Source of the DNA: CAKZLS01 sp963701445
GTDB taxonomy: Bacteria; Pseudomonadota; Alphaproteobacteria; Rhodospirillales; Defluviicoccaceae
DNA length: 64,000 nucleotides
Assembly (NCBI GenBank): GCA_963701445.1
Contig: CAVPAM010000025.1
Span: 23,143 to 87,142 of the forward strand
Reading direction: 5' to 3'
Every line of letters begins with the position of its first letter. Positions within the stretch are counted from its first letter, which is position 1. Below are positions 51,791 to 59,647 of this stretch, in pieces. The notes beneath the pieces are model-generated. The model worked only from the letters and a program-made list of their open reading frames with translations. It had not been told where the DNA came from and made no database searches. The position numbers and the translations under genes are program-made.

Positions 51791-52282
51791 ATGAGCCTGC
51801 TCGAAAACGAGTCCGTAAAACGCGTGCAGTCCGCCCTGGACGAGGCGGGTGTCGAGAGCCGGGTCATCGCCCTTGCCGCGACCGCGCGCAGCGCCCAGGA
51901 CGCCGCCAATTCCATCGGAACCGATCTGGGTTCGATCGTGAAGTCCCTGGTTTTTCTGGTCGGACAGCAACCGGTCATGGTTCTGGTTTCGGGAGACCGC
52001 CTGTGCCGCGAACAGAACCTGCCGGCCTTGCTCAACCTCGACGGCCGTGTCAGACGAGCCGACGCGGATACGGTTCGCGCGGTCACGGGCTTCGCGATCG
52101 GTGGCGTCGCGCCGGTGGGGCTCAAGCAGAAACTGCCCGTTGTCATCGACGCGGGTCTTCAGCGCTTCGATACCCTTTACGCGGCGGCCGGACACCCTCA
52201 CTGCGTGTTCGCGACGACCTTCCTCGGCCTCGCGCGGGCGACCGGAGGCACGATTTCCGAAGACATCGCCAAGGAGGCTTGA
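51791..52282 (+). CDS. YbaK/EbsC-family Cys-tRNA(Pro)/prolyl-tRNA editing deacylase
   Basis: A 163-residue YbaK/ProX-type editing protein that hydrolyses mischarged aminoacyl-tRNA in trans. Conserved pieces are NSIGTDLGSIVKSLVFLVGQ (with the catalytic Lys in VKSL), VLVSGDRLCREQNL and TGFAIGGVAPVGL, then DTLYAAAGHPHCVF. The exact specificity (Cys-tRNA-Pro, Ala-tRNA-Pro or other) cannot be told from sequence. It is followed by tRNA-Ser after 87 bases, with no evident operon partner. Confidence 0.93.
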   Translation: MSLLENESVKRVQSALDEAGVESRVIALAATARSAQDAANSIGTDLGSIVKSLVFLVGQQPVMVLVSGDRLCREQNLPALLNLDGRVRRADADTVRAVTGFAIGGVAPVGLKQKLPVVIDAGLQRFDTLYAAAGHPHCVFATTFLGLARATGGTISEDIAKEA

Positions 52283-52369
52283 TTGACAGGCTGCGTGGCG
52301 CTCTTATACAACAACTCGTCGACGACACCTCGATCGGGCGTGAAGGCTTGCCCGGATCAGCGGACAGAA

Positions 52370-52460
52370 GGATGGGTGGCCGAGCGGCTGAAGGCGCTCC
52401 CCTGCTAAGGGAGTATGGGTCAAAAGCCCATCGTGGGTTCGAATCCCACCCCATCCGCCA
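52370..52460 (+). tRNA. tRNA-Ser (GCT)
   Basis: A 91-base class II tRNA. The acceptor GGATGGG (52370-52376) pairs with CCCATCC (52450-52456), with discriminator G and encoded CCA (52458-52460). The anticodon GCT is at 52404-52406 in CTGCTAA, and a long variable arm (TATGGGTCAAAAGCCCAT) follows, as required for serine tRNA. Confidence 0.96.
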
Positions 52461-52523
52461 CCCGCGTCGCGAGCGGCTGTCAGCCATGCCCCACCCAATG
52501 GATCGACCGGCGCCGGATTTCGA

Positions 52524-53909
52524 TCAGAACGTTTCGTGGAAGGTGGGCAGCCGGAGAGTGACCTTCAGACCCGGGTTGTTGTCCTCGAGGCGAAGGGTGG
52601 CGCCGTGCAGCTTGGCCACCGCGGCGACCAGACTGAGTCCCAGTCCGGTTCCCGGCCCCTGGCGGCTGGGCTCCAGTCGAACGAACCGTTCCAGGACGCG
52701 CTCGCGGTCGGCTTCGGGAATGCCCGGGCCGGTGTCGGCGACGGTCAGAGTTACGAAGTGCTCGTCGCTTTCGATGGACACCGAAATCCGTCCGTCCGGG
52801 GGCGTATTCTTGACGGCGTTGTCGAGAAGATTGGCGACGGCCTGCGCCAGCAGTTGCGCCTGACCGCGAACCCGCGCCGGGCCGGGCGCATGGATCGCGA
52901 GAGCGATTCCCTTGTCCTCCGCGACGGGTTCGTAAAGCTCCGCCGCGTCCCTGGCGAGTTCGGCCAGATCCAGCAGCGTCGGTTCCGTCGGCGCCACGCC
53001 CGCCTCGGCCGTCGCGATCTTCAGAAGACTGTCGAACAGCGCCAGGGCGGCATCGGTCTGGGCCAGCGCGTCGGCGAGGGCCTCGCGATCCTGGCCCGCC
53101 GCCGGTGGATCCCTGAGCGCCAATTCGATCCGGGTGCGGAGACGCGTCAGCGGGCTGCGCAGGTCGTGGGCGATGCTTTCCGTGGCCCAACGCATCCCCG
53201 TCATCAGGCGTTCGATCTGATCGAGCATGGCGTTCAGGCTCTCGGCCAGCCGGTCGAATTCGTCGTCGCTTCCGCTTTTCCGCATCCGGCGCGAGAGATC
53301 GCCCTGCATGATCCCCTGCGCCGTGTGCGAAACCTGGTCGACCCGCCTCAGCATCCTGCGGCTGACGAACAGGCCGCCGATCAGGCCGAGAACGACGGTC
53401 GCGGCCAGCGACCAGGCCAGTGTCTCCACCACGGTGTTCCTGAACTTGGTTTTCTCGTTCATGTCGCGCCCGACCAGCAACTGGTGGCCACCCGGCAGGG
53501 TAAAGGTGCGGGCCCGGATCTCGTGAGGAACGAGACGGTCGTCCTCCTGTCGTTGCAGGCCGAGGCGCACCCACTGGCCCTCGGCGTCCGCCCCCGTCGG
53601 CCAGCTTCGAACATTGCCGGCGAGGCGGGTGAGGTTCGCGTCCGTCAGAATGTAGACGTTGTTGCGATCCCCCTTTTCGCCGCTGCGCTCGCCGATGACC
53701 TGGACCAGTCGGTTGACGCCCTGCTGGCGGTACTGTTCCGCGAGCCCGCGGATTTCCGATTCGATCGTTTCGGCGGTTTGACGTTCGATCACCGCGACCG
53801 TCGACCAGTAGATGAAGCCCAGCAGCACGAGGACGGAAACCGAGAAAACGCCCGTGTACAGCAGGGTCAGACGAAACGCGGATGTTTGCGCGAGATTAAC
53901 CGGACGCAC
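52524..53909 (-). CDS. Two-component sensor histidine kinase
   Basis: A 461-residue membrane kinase starting at GTG 53909. TM1 is at about 12-36 and TM2 at about 187-208, enclosing a sensor domain of about 150 residues. A HAMP domain follows (RRVDQVSHTAQGIMQGDLSR). The H-box SIAHDLRSPLTRLR holds the phosphorylated His. ATP-binding boxes are LAQAVANLLDNAVKNTP (N), DTGPGIPEADRERV (G1) and GTGLGLSLVAAVA (G2). The start overlaps the response regulator end by 14 bases, so the two form a pair. The signal is unknown. Confidence 0.94.
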   Translation of the reverse strand: MRPVNLAQTSAFRLTLLYTGVFSVSVLVLLGFIYWSTVAVIERQTAETIESEIRGLAEQYRQQGVNRLVQVIGERSGEKGDRNNVYILTDANLTRLAGNVRSWPTGADAEGQWVRLGLQRQEDDRLVPHEIRARTFTLPGGHQLLVGRDMNEKTKFRNTVVETLAWSLAATVVLGLIGGLFVSRRMLRRVDQVSHTAQGIMQGDLSRRMRKSGSDDEFDRLAESLNAMLDQIERLMTGMRWATESIAHDLRSPLTRLRTRIELALRDPPAAGQDREALADALAQTDAALALFDSLLKIATAEAGVAPTEPTLLDLAELARDAAELYEPVAEDKGIALAIHAPGPARVRGQAQLLAQAVANLLDNAVKNTPPDGRISVSIESDEHFVTLTVADTGPGIPEADRERVLERFVRLEPSRQGPGTGLGLSLVAAVAKLHGATLRLEDNNPGLKVTLRLPTFHETF

Positions 53910-54576
53910 GAAGCGTGTACCCCGCGCCCCTCACCGTGTGGAGAAGCGGTTCGCCGAAATCCTTGTCGATCTTGGCGCGCAACCGGCTGATGTGAACATC
54001 GATCACGTTGGTCTGGGGATCGAAATGATAGTCCCACACGGCCTCGAGAAGCATGGTCCGGGTGACCACCTGGCCGGCGTGGCGCATCAGGTATTCCAGC
54101 AGCCGGAACTCGCGCGGCTGAAGGTCGATGGGCTTTCCCGCCCGTGTCACCATGTGCGACAGCAGGTCCATCTCCATGTCGCCCACGCGCAGGCTGGTCA
54201 CCACCTTTTCCGACGAGCCCGAACGCCGGGCCACGGCCTCCAGGCGCGCGAGCAGTTCGGAAAAGGCAAACGGCTTGGTCAGGTAGTCGTCGCCGCCCGC
54301 CTTCAACCCGCGCACGCGGTCGTCGACCTTGCCCAGCGCGCTGAGAATCAGCACCGGCGTGGTCACGTTCTGGTCCCGCAGCGTCTGGATCAGGGTCAGA
54401 CCGTCGAGCCCGGGCAACATCCGGTCGACGATCAGGGCGTCGTACGAGCCGGCCATCGCCATCACCAGTCCCTCGGGACCCGTGGGGACGTGATCGATGA
54501 CGTGGCCGCTTTCCGTCAACCCCTTGCGCAGGTATTGAGCGGTTTCGAGATCGTCCTCGATGATCAGGATACGCAT
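53896..54576 (-). CDS. OmpR-family two-component response regulator
   Basis: A 226-residue regulator from ATG 54576. The receiver domain has the acidic pocket LIIEDDLE (Asp8/Asp9), phospho-acceptor Asp51 in LIVDRMLPGLDG, and the switch Lys in LTKPFAFSELLARL. The C-terminal winged helix (about 130-226) includes PREFRLLEYLMRHAGQVVTR and ISRLRAKIDKDFGEPLLHTV, the OmpR/PhoB DNA-binding fold. It is encoded upstream of and overlapping its kinase. Its 5' leader contains a perfect 12-bp inverted repeat (54623-54655) that might be its own operator. Confidence 0.95.
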   Translation of the reverse strand: MRILIIEDDLETAQYLRKGLTESGHVIDHVPTGPEGLVMAMAGSYDALIVDRMLPGLDGLTLIQTLRDQNVTTPVLILSALGKVDDRVRGLKAGGDDYLTKPFAFSELLARLEAVARRSGSSEKVVTSLRVGDMEMDLLSHMVTRAGKPIDLQPREFRLLEYLMRHAGQVVTRTMLLEAVWDYHFDPQTNVIDVHISRLRAKIDKDFGEPLLHTVRGAGYTLRASG

Positions 54577-55147
54577 GGCGGAACTGTACACAGAATGCCA
54601 ATCGCTTGGAATGAAAGAGTAAGGGCCCCGATCCGGGGGGACAGGATCGGGGCCCGCTGGCGCATTTGATGTGAGGAGGGCTACGCCAGTTTTCGTCAAC
54701 ACGCGCTTGGGCTGCCGCCGGCGGGGAGCCACGGTCCTGGGTTCCGGCGGCCACGCGATGACAAAGATGTCGACGCCGGCTTATCGCCAGTCGAGACAAC
54801 AAGCCGGGCAGGAAGGGTGTCCATGGCCGGAACGACGCCGGTTGTCGCGCCATCCCGACCATGGTGGGTACGAGCGTTGGAGGGGTTGGGGATAGGGGTC
54901 TGGTCCAATGAACCGCTCGTTCAGTGAGTTGGCGAGGAAAACATGTTGGAGAGGATCGCAGATTGGACCTTACCCCGCCGTTACCGGGAGATTACGATTT
55001 TTTAATCTTGGGAACGCGAGCGTGCCCCCCTCCCCCGCATAACAAATGGAGAATTTATGATGGAGAACGGCGAGCGGAAAGTGTTGGATTCTGGCCGGCC
55101 GGTGACTACACCTGGGGGTTCAACGGACTGCGGCGGCGGACGGCGAC
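54577..55147. other. Long intergenic region between response regulator and aminotransferase
   Basis: These 571 bases separate divergent genes. Apart from a strong palindrome at 54623-54655 and a possible small leader ORF near the right end, I find no convincing gene; open frames here have arginine/glycine-rich, shadow-like composition. An A/T-rich patch (54989-55008, AGATTA and TAATCT around CGATTTTT) is a candidate promoter for the aminotransferase operon. Confidence 0.5.
54623..54655. repeat. Perfect 12-bp inverted repeat upstream of the response regulator
   Basis: GGGCCCCGATCC (54623-54634) is exactly matched by GGATCGGGGCCC (54644-54655) across a 9-base loop. It lies 47 bases upstream of the response-regulator start. 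No T tract follows on either strand, so it is a poor intrinsic terminator. It could be an operator, an RNA leader hairpin or an mRNA-stabilising element. Confidence 0.7.
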
Positions 55148-55167
55148 ATGACCACGGGAACCCATGA
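55057..55167 (+). CDS. Possible 36-residue leader ORF overlapping the aminotransferase start
   Basis: ATG 55057 has TGGAG five bases upstream. The frame runs 36 codons and stops at 55165-55167, 17-19 bases inside the aminotransferase gene. The peptide (MMENGERKVLDSGRPVTT...) has no recognised motif. Its ribosome site is better than that of the aminotransferase, so it could couple translation into that gene. It could equally be chance; coding evidence is weak. Confidence 0.25.
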   Translation: MMENGERKVLDSGRPVTTPGGSTDCGGGRRHDHGNP

Positions 55168-56086
55168 ATACCGCGAGGATCCGCGCAACGAGACGGTGCT
55201 GGTTTACGTCAATGGCGAACTGGTACCCCGAGCGGACGCCAGGATATCGGTTTTCGACAGCGGTTTTATCCTCGGCGACGGCGTTTGGGAGGGGGTGAGG
55301 CTGCACCATGGCAAGCTGGCGTTCCTCGACCGGCATCTGGATCGTCTGTTCGAGGGGGCCAAGGCCCTGGACTTCCCGATCGGCCTCTCGCGCGAGGCGT
55401 TGAGCCGGGAAATCCATCGCACCCTCGCCGCCAACGCAATGACCACCGACGTGCACATCCGCCTGATGATCACCCGCGGGCTCAAGGCGACCCCGCACCA
55501 GGATCCGCGCGTCAACATCGGCGGTCCGACCATCGTCATCGTTCCGGAGTACAAAGTCCCGGTGGACGCCGCCGCGCGCAAGGGGGTCCGGCTGTTCACC
55601 GTGCACGTCCGCCGCGGCGAGCCGGACGTGCAGGATCCCAAGCTCAACAGCCATAGCAAGCTCAATTGCATTCTGGCCTGCATCCAGGCCACCAAGGCGG
55701 GTGCCGACGAGGCGCTCATGCTGGACCCGCACGGGTTCGTGGCCACCTGCAATTCCACCAATTTCTTCATCGCGCGCAAGGACGAGGTCTGGACGTCGAC
55801 AGGACGCTATTGCCTCAACGGCGTCACCCGCGGCAACGTGATTTCGCTCTGCCGCGACAACGGAATTCCCGTGTTCGAAAAGGATTTCAGCGTCACCGAG
55901 GTCTACGGCGCCAACGAAGCCTTTGTCACCGGAACGTTCGGGGGTGTCGTTCCGGCCGTTGAGGTGGATGGCCGGACCATCGGCGACGGCGGCGTTGGGC
56001 CGATGACGCTCCGGCTGCGGCAGCTGTACCGCGAACTGCTGGACAGGGAGTGTCCGCCGCCCGGACCGGGCGTTCCAGCGCCATGA
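55148..56086 (+). CDS. Class IV aminotransferase (branched-chain / D-amino acid type)
   Basis: A 312-residue PLP enzyme of fold type IV. Motifs are VYVNGELVPRADARISVFDS, FILGDGVWEGVRLHHGKLAF, and the PLP-lysine region LNSHSKLNCILACIQA (Lys in SKLN). EALMLDPHGFVATCNSTNFF and NGVTRGNVISLCRDNG bind the cofactor phosphate. It could act on branched-chain amino acids, D-amino acids or 4-amino-4-deoxychorismate; sequence alone does not decide. Its stop codon overlaps the start of the sulfotransferase-like gene (ATGA), so the two act in one operon. Confidence 0.9.
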   Translation: MTTGTHEYREDPRNETVLVYVNGELVPRADARISVFDSGFILGDGVWEGVRLHHGKLAFLDRHLDRLFEGAKALDFPIGLSREALSREIHRTLAANAMTTDVHIRLMITRGLKATPHQDPRVNIGGPTIVIVPEYKVPVDAAARKGVRLFTVHVRRGEPDVQDPKLNSHSKLNCILACIQATKAGADEALMLDPHGFVATCNSTNFFIARKDEVWTSTGRYCLNGVTRGNVISLCRDNGIPVFEKDFSVTEVYGANEAFVTGTFGGVVPAVEVDGRTIGDGGVGPMTLRLRQLYRELLDRECPPPGPGVPAP

Positions 56087-56817
56087 CACCTGGTCTCCGG
56101 ATCGCCATGTGGTCCGGACCGCGCAACATCTCGACGGCGATGATGCGCGCCTGGGAAAACCGCCCGGACACGTCTGTCTGCGACGAGCCGCTGTACGCCC
56201 ACTACCTCCTGAAGACCGGTCTGGACCATCCCGGACGCGACGAGGTCATCGCCTCTCAGCCAACGGACTGGCGCGCGGTGGTGACCACGTTGACCGGGCC
56301 GCCCCCCGGGGGCAAGGCGGTGTTCTATCAGAAGCACATGACCCACCATTTGCTTCCCGGCATCGATCGGGAGTGGCTGGATCGGGTGGTCAACTGCTTC
56401 CTGATTCGCGACCCCCGGGAGGTGCTGGCCTCCTACGCGCGGACCCGGTCCAACCCCACCGCCGACGATCTCGGCTTTTCGCGGCAGATGGAGATCTTCG
56501 AACTCGTGCGGTCGCGCACCGGCCGGGTGCCGGCGGTGCTGGACAGCCGCGACGTTCTCGAGAACCCCCGGCGCCTGCTCGGCTTGCTCTGCGACGCCGT
56601 CGGCGTACCGTTCTCGGAAACCATGCTGACGTGGCCGCCGGGCCGGAGGCCGACGGACGGCGTCTGGGCCAAGCATTGGTACGCCAGCGTAGAGGCGTCC
56701 TCGGGGTTCGCCCCCTACCGCCCCGGCAAACCCGTTATCCCTGATGCCCTGCGGGCCATCCGCGAGGCCTGCGAGCCGTATTACCGGCGGCTTTACGATC
56801 TCCGCCTCGGCCGGTAG
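56083..56817 (+). CDS. Sulfotransferase-family protein
   Basis: A 244-residue protein from ATG 56083, overlapping the preceding stop as ATGA. The N-terminal IAMWSGPRNISTAMMRAWEN is a PAPS-type P-loop of the cytosolic sulfotransferase superfamily. It is followed by CDEPLYAHYLLKTGL and FLIRDPREVLASYARTR, the 3'-phosphate-binding region. The acceptor substrate is unknown. Translational coupling to the class IV aminotransferase suggests a shared pathway, perhaps modifying an amino-acid-derived metabolite. Confidence 0.85.
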   Translation: MTPGLRIAMWSGPRNISTAMMRAWENRPDTSVCDEPLYAHYLLKTGLDHPGRDEVIASQPTDWRAVVTTLTGPPPGGKAVFYQKHMTHHLLPGIDREWLDRVVNCFLIRDPREVLASYARTRSNPTADDLGFSRQMEIFELVRSRTGRVPAVLDSRDVLENPRRLLGLLCDAVGVPFSETMLTWPPGRRPTDGVWAKHWYASVEASSGFAPYRPGKPVIPDALRAIREACEPYYRRLYDLRLGR

Positions 56818-56864
56818 GCCACCAACGGACCCCGGACGGGGGATGCTGGAAGCGGCGAGGATTG

Positions 56865-57074
56865 CTAGCGGTTGATTCTGAACCCGACCTTGACGACCAC
56901 CTGATAGTGGGCGACCTTGCCGTCGGTGATGTGGCCTCGGGTTTCGACGACTTCGAACCAGTCCATGTTCTCGAGCGACTCGGCGGCCGTGGTCACGGCG
57001 TTGGAAATGGCGTCCTCGATGCTGGTGACCGAGGTGCCGACGAGTTCCACCTTTTTGTAAACGCGATTTGGCAT
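56865..57074 (-). CDS. Dodecin (flavin-binding)
   Basis: A 69-residue protein from ATG 57074, with GGGGAG six bases upstream. The sequence VYKKVELVGTSVTSIEDAIS, then TTAAESLENMDWFEVVETRG and YQVVVKVGFRI, is the complete dodecin fold, including the Trp that stacks on the flavin. Dodecins form hollow dodecamers that store or buffer flavins or coenzyme A. It is a single gene between convergent and divergent neighbours. Confidence 0.94.
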   Translation of the reverse strand: MPNRVYKKVELVGTSVTSIEDAISNAVTTAAESLENMDWFEVVETRGHITDGKVAHYQVVVKVGFRINR

Positions 57075-57217
57075 GAGGATCTCCCCTGAATGACTCGAAC
57101 GGTGCTGTGAGGGAGATGGTCGATCGGGGGACGTTCGTCAACGCGAGATTGAGTTGGCGGCGGCGGTCCGGGTAAACAGGGTCGCGTTTCGGACCCACCG
57201 CTTGAAGGGACTTCGGG

Positions 57218-57802
57218 ATGAGCCACATTCGCTCCGTGTGTGTTTTGTGCGGCTCGCGGGTCGGAAAGGACCCGCTCTACGGCGACGCCGCGCGGCGCCT
57301 CGGGCACATCATCGCCGAGCGCGGCGTTCGTTTGGTGTTCGGCGCCGGCTCCATCGGCCTGATGGGAGTCGTCGCCGATGCCGTGCTGGAAGCCGGGGGC
57401 GAGGCGATCGGCATCATTCCCGAATTCCTGATGCGCCACGAGGTGGGCCACCGGCGGCTGACGGACCTGGTGGTGACCGACAGCATGCATGACCGGAAAC
57501 GCCGGATGTTCGAAATGGCCGACGGGTTCGTCACCCTGCCGGGCGGCCTGGGAACGCTGGATGAAACCTTCGAGATCGTCACCTGGAAGCAGCTTCGGCT
57601 GCACAGCGCGCCCATCGTGGTCCTGGACACCGGGGGCTACTGGGCTCCCCTGAAATCCCTGGTGGACGCCACCATCGCGGCCGAGTTCGCCCACCCCGCC
57701 GTCGCCGGCCTGTTCACCATGGTTTCCGCGCCCGAGGACGTCTTCCCCGCCTTGGAGGCGGCTCCCGAACCCGATGAACAGGTCCTGACCAGCCACTTGT
57801 GA
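57218..57802 (+). CDS. LOG-family cytokinin riboside 5'-monophosphate phosphoribohydrolase
   Basis: A 194-residue TIGR00730/LOG protein. The N-terminal VCVLCGSRVGKDPLYGDAAR, VFGAGSIGLMGVVADAVLEA and the signature LPGGLGTLDETFEIVTWKQL (PGGxGTxxE) are intact, together with SMHDRKRRMFEMAD. These enzymes release a nucleobase from a nucleoside monophosphate; in bacteria the substrate is often AMP-like rather than a true cytokinin. GAAGGG precedes ATG 57218. It is probably monocistronic. Confidence 0.92.
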   Translation: MSHIRSVCVLCGSRVGKDPLYGDAARRLGHIIAERGVRLVFGAGSIGLMGVVADAVLEAGGEAIGIIPEFLMRHEVGHRRLTDLVVTDSMHDRKRRMFEMADGFVTLPGGLGTLDETFEIVTWKQLRLHSAPIVVLDTGGYWAPLKSLVDATIAAEFAHPAVAGLFTMVSAPEDVFPALEAAPEPDEQVLTSHL

Positions 57803-57984
57803 TCGTCCCCACGTCTTCGCCGACGCCGGTTTTCGCCCATGGGATCGCGGCCGCCCGCCGGCCGTCCTTGCCAAAAGCGGTTCGGCTGCGTAATTTGCCG
57901 CCGTCCGAGCGATGACCGTCGCCTGGCACGGGGCGCGCCCCGGCGGACACCCCGTTTGGACACCGCTGGATGGAGATCTGCGAA

Positions 57985-59199
57985 ATGGCGAAAATCAAAG
58001 TGAAAACTCCCGTCGTCGAACTCGACGGCGATGAAATGACCCGGATCATCTGGGCGTTCATCAAGGAAAAGCTGATCCTCCCCTATCTCGACATCGATCT
58101 GAAATACTACGACCTCGGCATCGAGAAGCGGGACGAGACCGACGACCAGATCACCATCGATTCAGCCAATGCCATCAAGCAGTACGGTGTCGGCGTCAAA
58201 TGCGCGACCATCACGCCGGACGAGGCGCGGGTCGAGGAATTCAAGCTCAAGCAGATGTGGAAGTCGCCCAACGGCACCATCCGCAACATCCTCGGCGGCA
58301 CGGTCTTCCGCCAGCCCATCATCTGCAAGAATGTGCCGCGGCTGGTTCCCGGTTGGACAAAGCCCATCGTCATCGGCCGTCACGCGTTCGGCGACCAGTA
58401 CCGGGCGACGGATTTCGTCGTTCCCGGGGCCGGCAAGCTGACCATCAAGTTCGTTCCCGCGGATGGCGGAGCCCCGATCGAACGCGAGGTGTTCGATTTC
58501 CCGGGTGGCGGCGTCACCATGGCCATGTACAACCTGGACGAATCCATCCGCGGCTTCGCCCGCGCGTGCATGAACTACGGTCTCGATCTCGGCTGGCCGG
58601 TGTATCTCTCCACCAAGAACACCATCCTCAAGGCCTATGACGGCCGCTTCAAGGACCTGTTCCAGGAGGTGTTCGACGCCGAGTTCGCGGACGCCTACAA
58701 GGCCAAGGGGATCACCTACGAGCACCGGCTGATCGACGACATGGTCGCCGCCGCGCTCAAATGGGAGGGCGGCTTCGTCTGGGCGTGCAAGAATTACGAC
58801 GGCGACGTGCAGTCCGACACCGTGGCGCAGGGTTTCGGGTCGCTCGGCCTGATGACCTCGGTGCTGATGACCCCCGACGGCAAGACCATCGAGGCCGAGG
58901 CCGCCCATGGCACGGTCACGCGCCATTACCGCATGCACCAGCAGGGCAAGGAGACGTCGACCAATCCGATCGCGTCCATCTTCGCCTGGACAAGGGGGCT
59001 CCACTACCGCGGCCTGTTCGACGACACCCCCGACGTGGTCGAGTTCGCCGGCGATCTCGAAGCGGTGTGCATCGACACGGTGGAAAGCGGCGACATGACC
59101 AAGGATCTGGCGCTCCTCATCGGCCCGGATCAACCCTGGCTAACCACTCAGGGCTTCCTCGACAAGCTCGACGAAAACCTGCAAAAGCGGCGCGGTTGA
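57985..59199 (+). CDS. icd: NADP-dependent isocitrate dehydrogenase
   Basis: A 404-residue homodimeric eukaryote-like NADP-IDH of the TCA cycle. The N-terminus KVKTPVVELDGDEMTRIIW, the substrate-binding WKSPNGTIRNILGGTVFRQP and the Mg2+-binding Asp residues in LIDDMVAAALKWEGG and NYDGDVQSDTVAQGFGSLG are all conserved. AEAAHGTVTRHYRMHQQGKE follows. ATG 57985 is preferred over the in-frame ATG 57970. It is unlike the shorter NAD-dependent types. It stands alone, 183 bases after the LOG gene. Confidence 0.96.
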   Translation: MAKIKVKTPVVELDGDEMTRIIWAFIKEKLILPYLDIDLKYYDLGIEKRDETDDQITIDSANAIKQYGVGVKCATITPDEARVEEFKLKQMWKSPNGTIRNILGGTVFRQPIICKNVPRLVPGWTKPIVIGRHAFGDQYRATDFVVPGAGKLTIKFVPADGGAPIEREVFDFPGGGVTMAMYNLDESIRGFARACMNYGLDLGWPVYLSTKNTILKAYDGRFKDLFQEVFDAEFADAYKAKGITYEHRLIDDMVAAALKWEGGFVWACKNYDGDVQSDTVAQGFGSLGLMTSVLMTPDGKTIEAEAAHGTVTRHYRMHQQGKETSTNPIASIFAWTRGLHYRGLFDDTPDVVEFAGDLEAVCIDTVESGDMTKDLALLIGPDQPWLTTQGFLDKLDENLQKRRG

Positions 59200-59316
59200 G
59201 AACTTCACCCTACCGTTTGAACCGTTTGCCTTGACGAACCCGAGCGGGGTCGCTTAGAAACACGGCTCTTCTCGGAGTCGAGGCGGCTCCGTTCAGGTTT
59301 CAGGAGGAAGTACAAC

Positions 59317-59601
59317 ATGGCCAGGCGCTGCGGCCTCACCGGCAAGGGTGTTCTCGCTGGCAACAATGTCAGTCACGCCCACAACAAAACCCGCCGTCGG
59401 TTCCTGCCCAATCTGCAGGCGACCTCGGTGTTGAGCGAATCGCTGGGAACCATGGTGCGGCTGCGGGTCAGCACCAACGCGCTCAGGACCATCGAGCACA
59501 AGGGCGGGCTGGACGCGTTCCTGCTCGATACCAGCAGTCTCAAACTGACCCCCGAATTGCGGCGGCTCAAGAAGCGTATCCAGAAAGCCAAGGCCGCCTA
59601 G
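59317..59601 (+). CDS. rpmB: 50S ribosomal protein L28
   Basis: A 94-residue ribosomal protein: MARRCGLTGKGVLAGNNVSH, ANNK-like HNKTRRRFLPNLQ, then RLRVSTNALRTIEHKGGLDA. AGGAGGAAG lies upstream of ATG 59317. No rpmG (L33) follows it, in contrast to the gamma-proteobacterial rpmBG pair. The next gene is convergent. Confidence 0.96.
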   Translation: MARRCGLTGKGVLAGNNVSHAHNKTRRRFLPNLQATSVLSESLGTMVRLRVSTNALRTIEHKGGLDAFLLDTSSLKLTPELRRLKKRIQKAKAA

Positions 59602-59612
59602 CGGCCTTCGGC

Positions 59613-59627
59613 GGGGGCGACGCCCCC
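59613..59627. terminator. GC hairpin between convergent rpmB and ygfZ
   Basis: GGGGGC (59613-59618) and GCCCCC (59622-59627) pair around GAC, 11 bases after the rpmB stop. An A tract follows on the plus strand, so neither orientation has a good U tail. It may slow polymerase from either side. Confidence 0.4.
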
Positions 59628-59647
59628 AAAATCAATGGACCCCAGCC

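Noticed and set aside
54671..54908. Overlapping open frames in the gap upstream of the response regulator
   Set aside because: They lack plausible ribosome sites and have random-like composition, with no recognisable motif.
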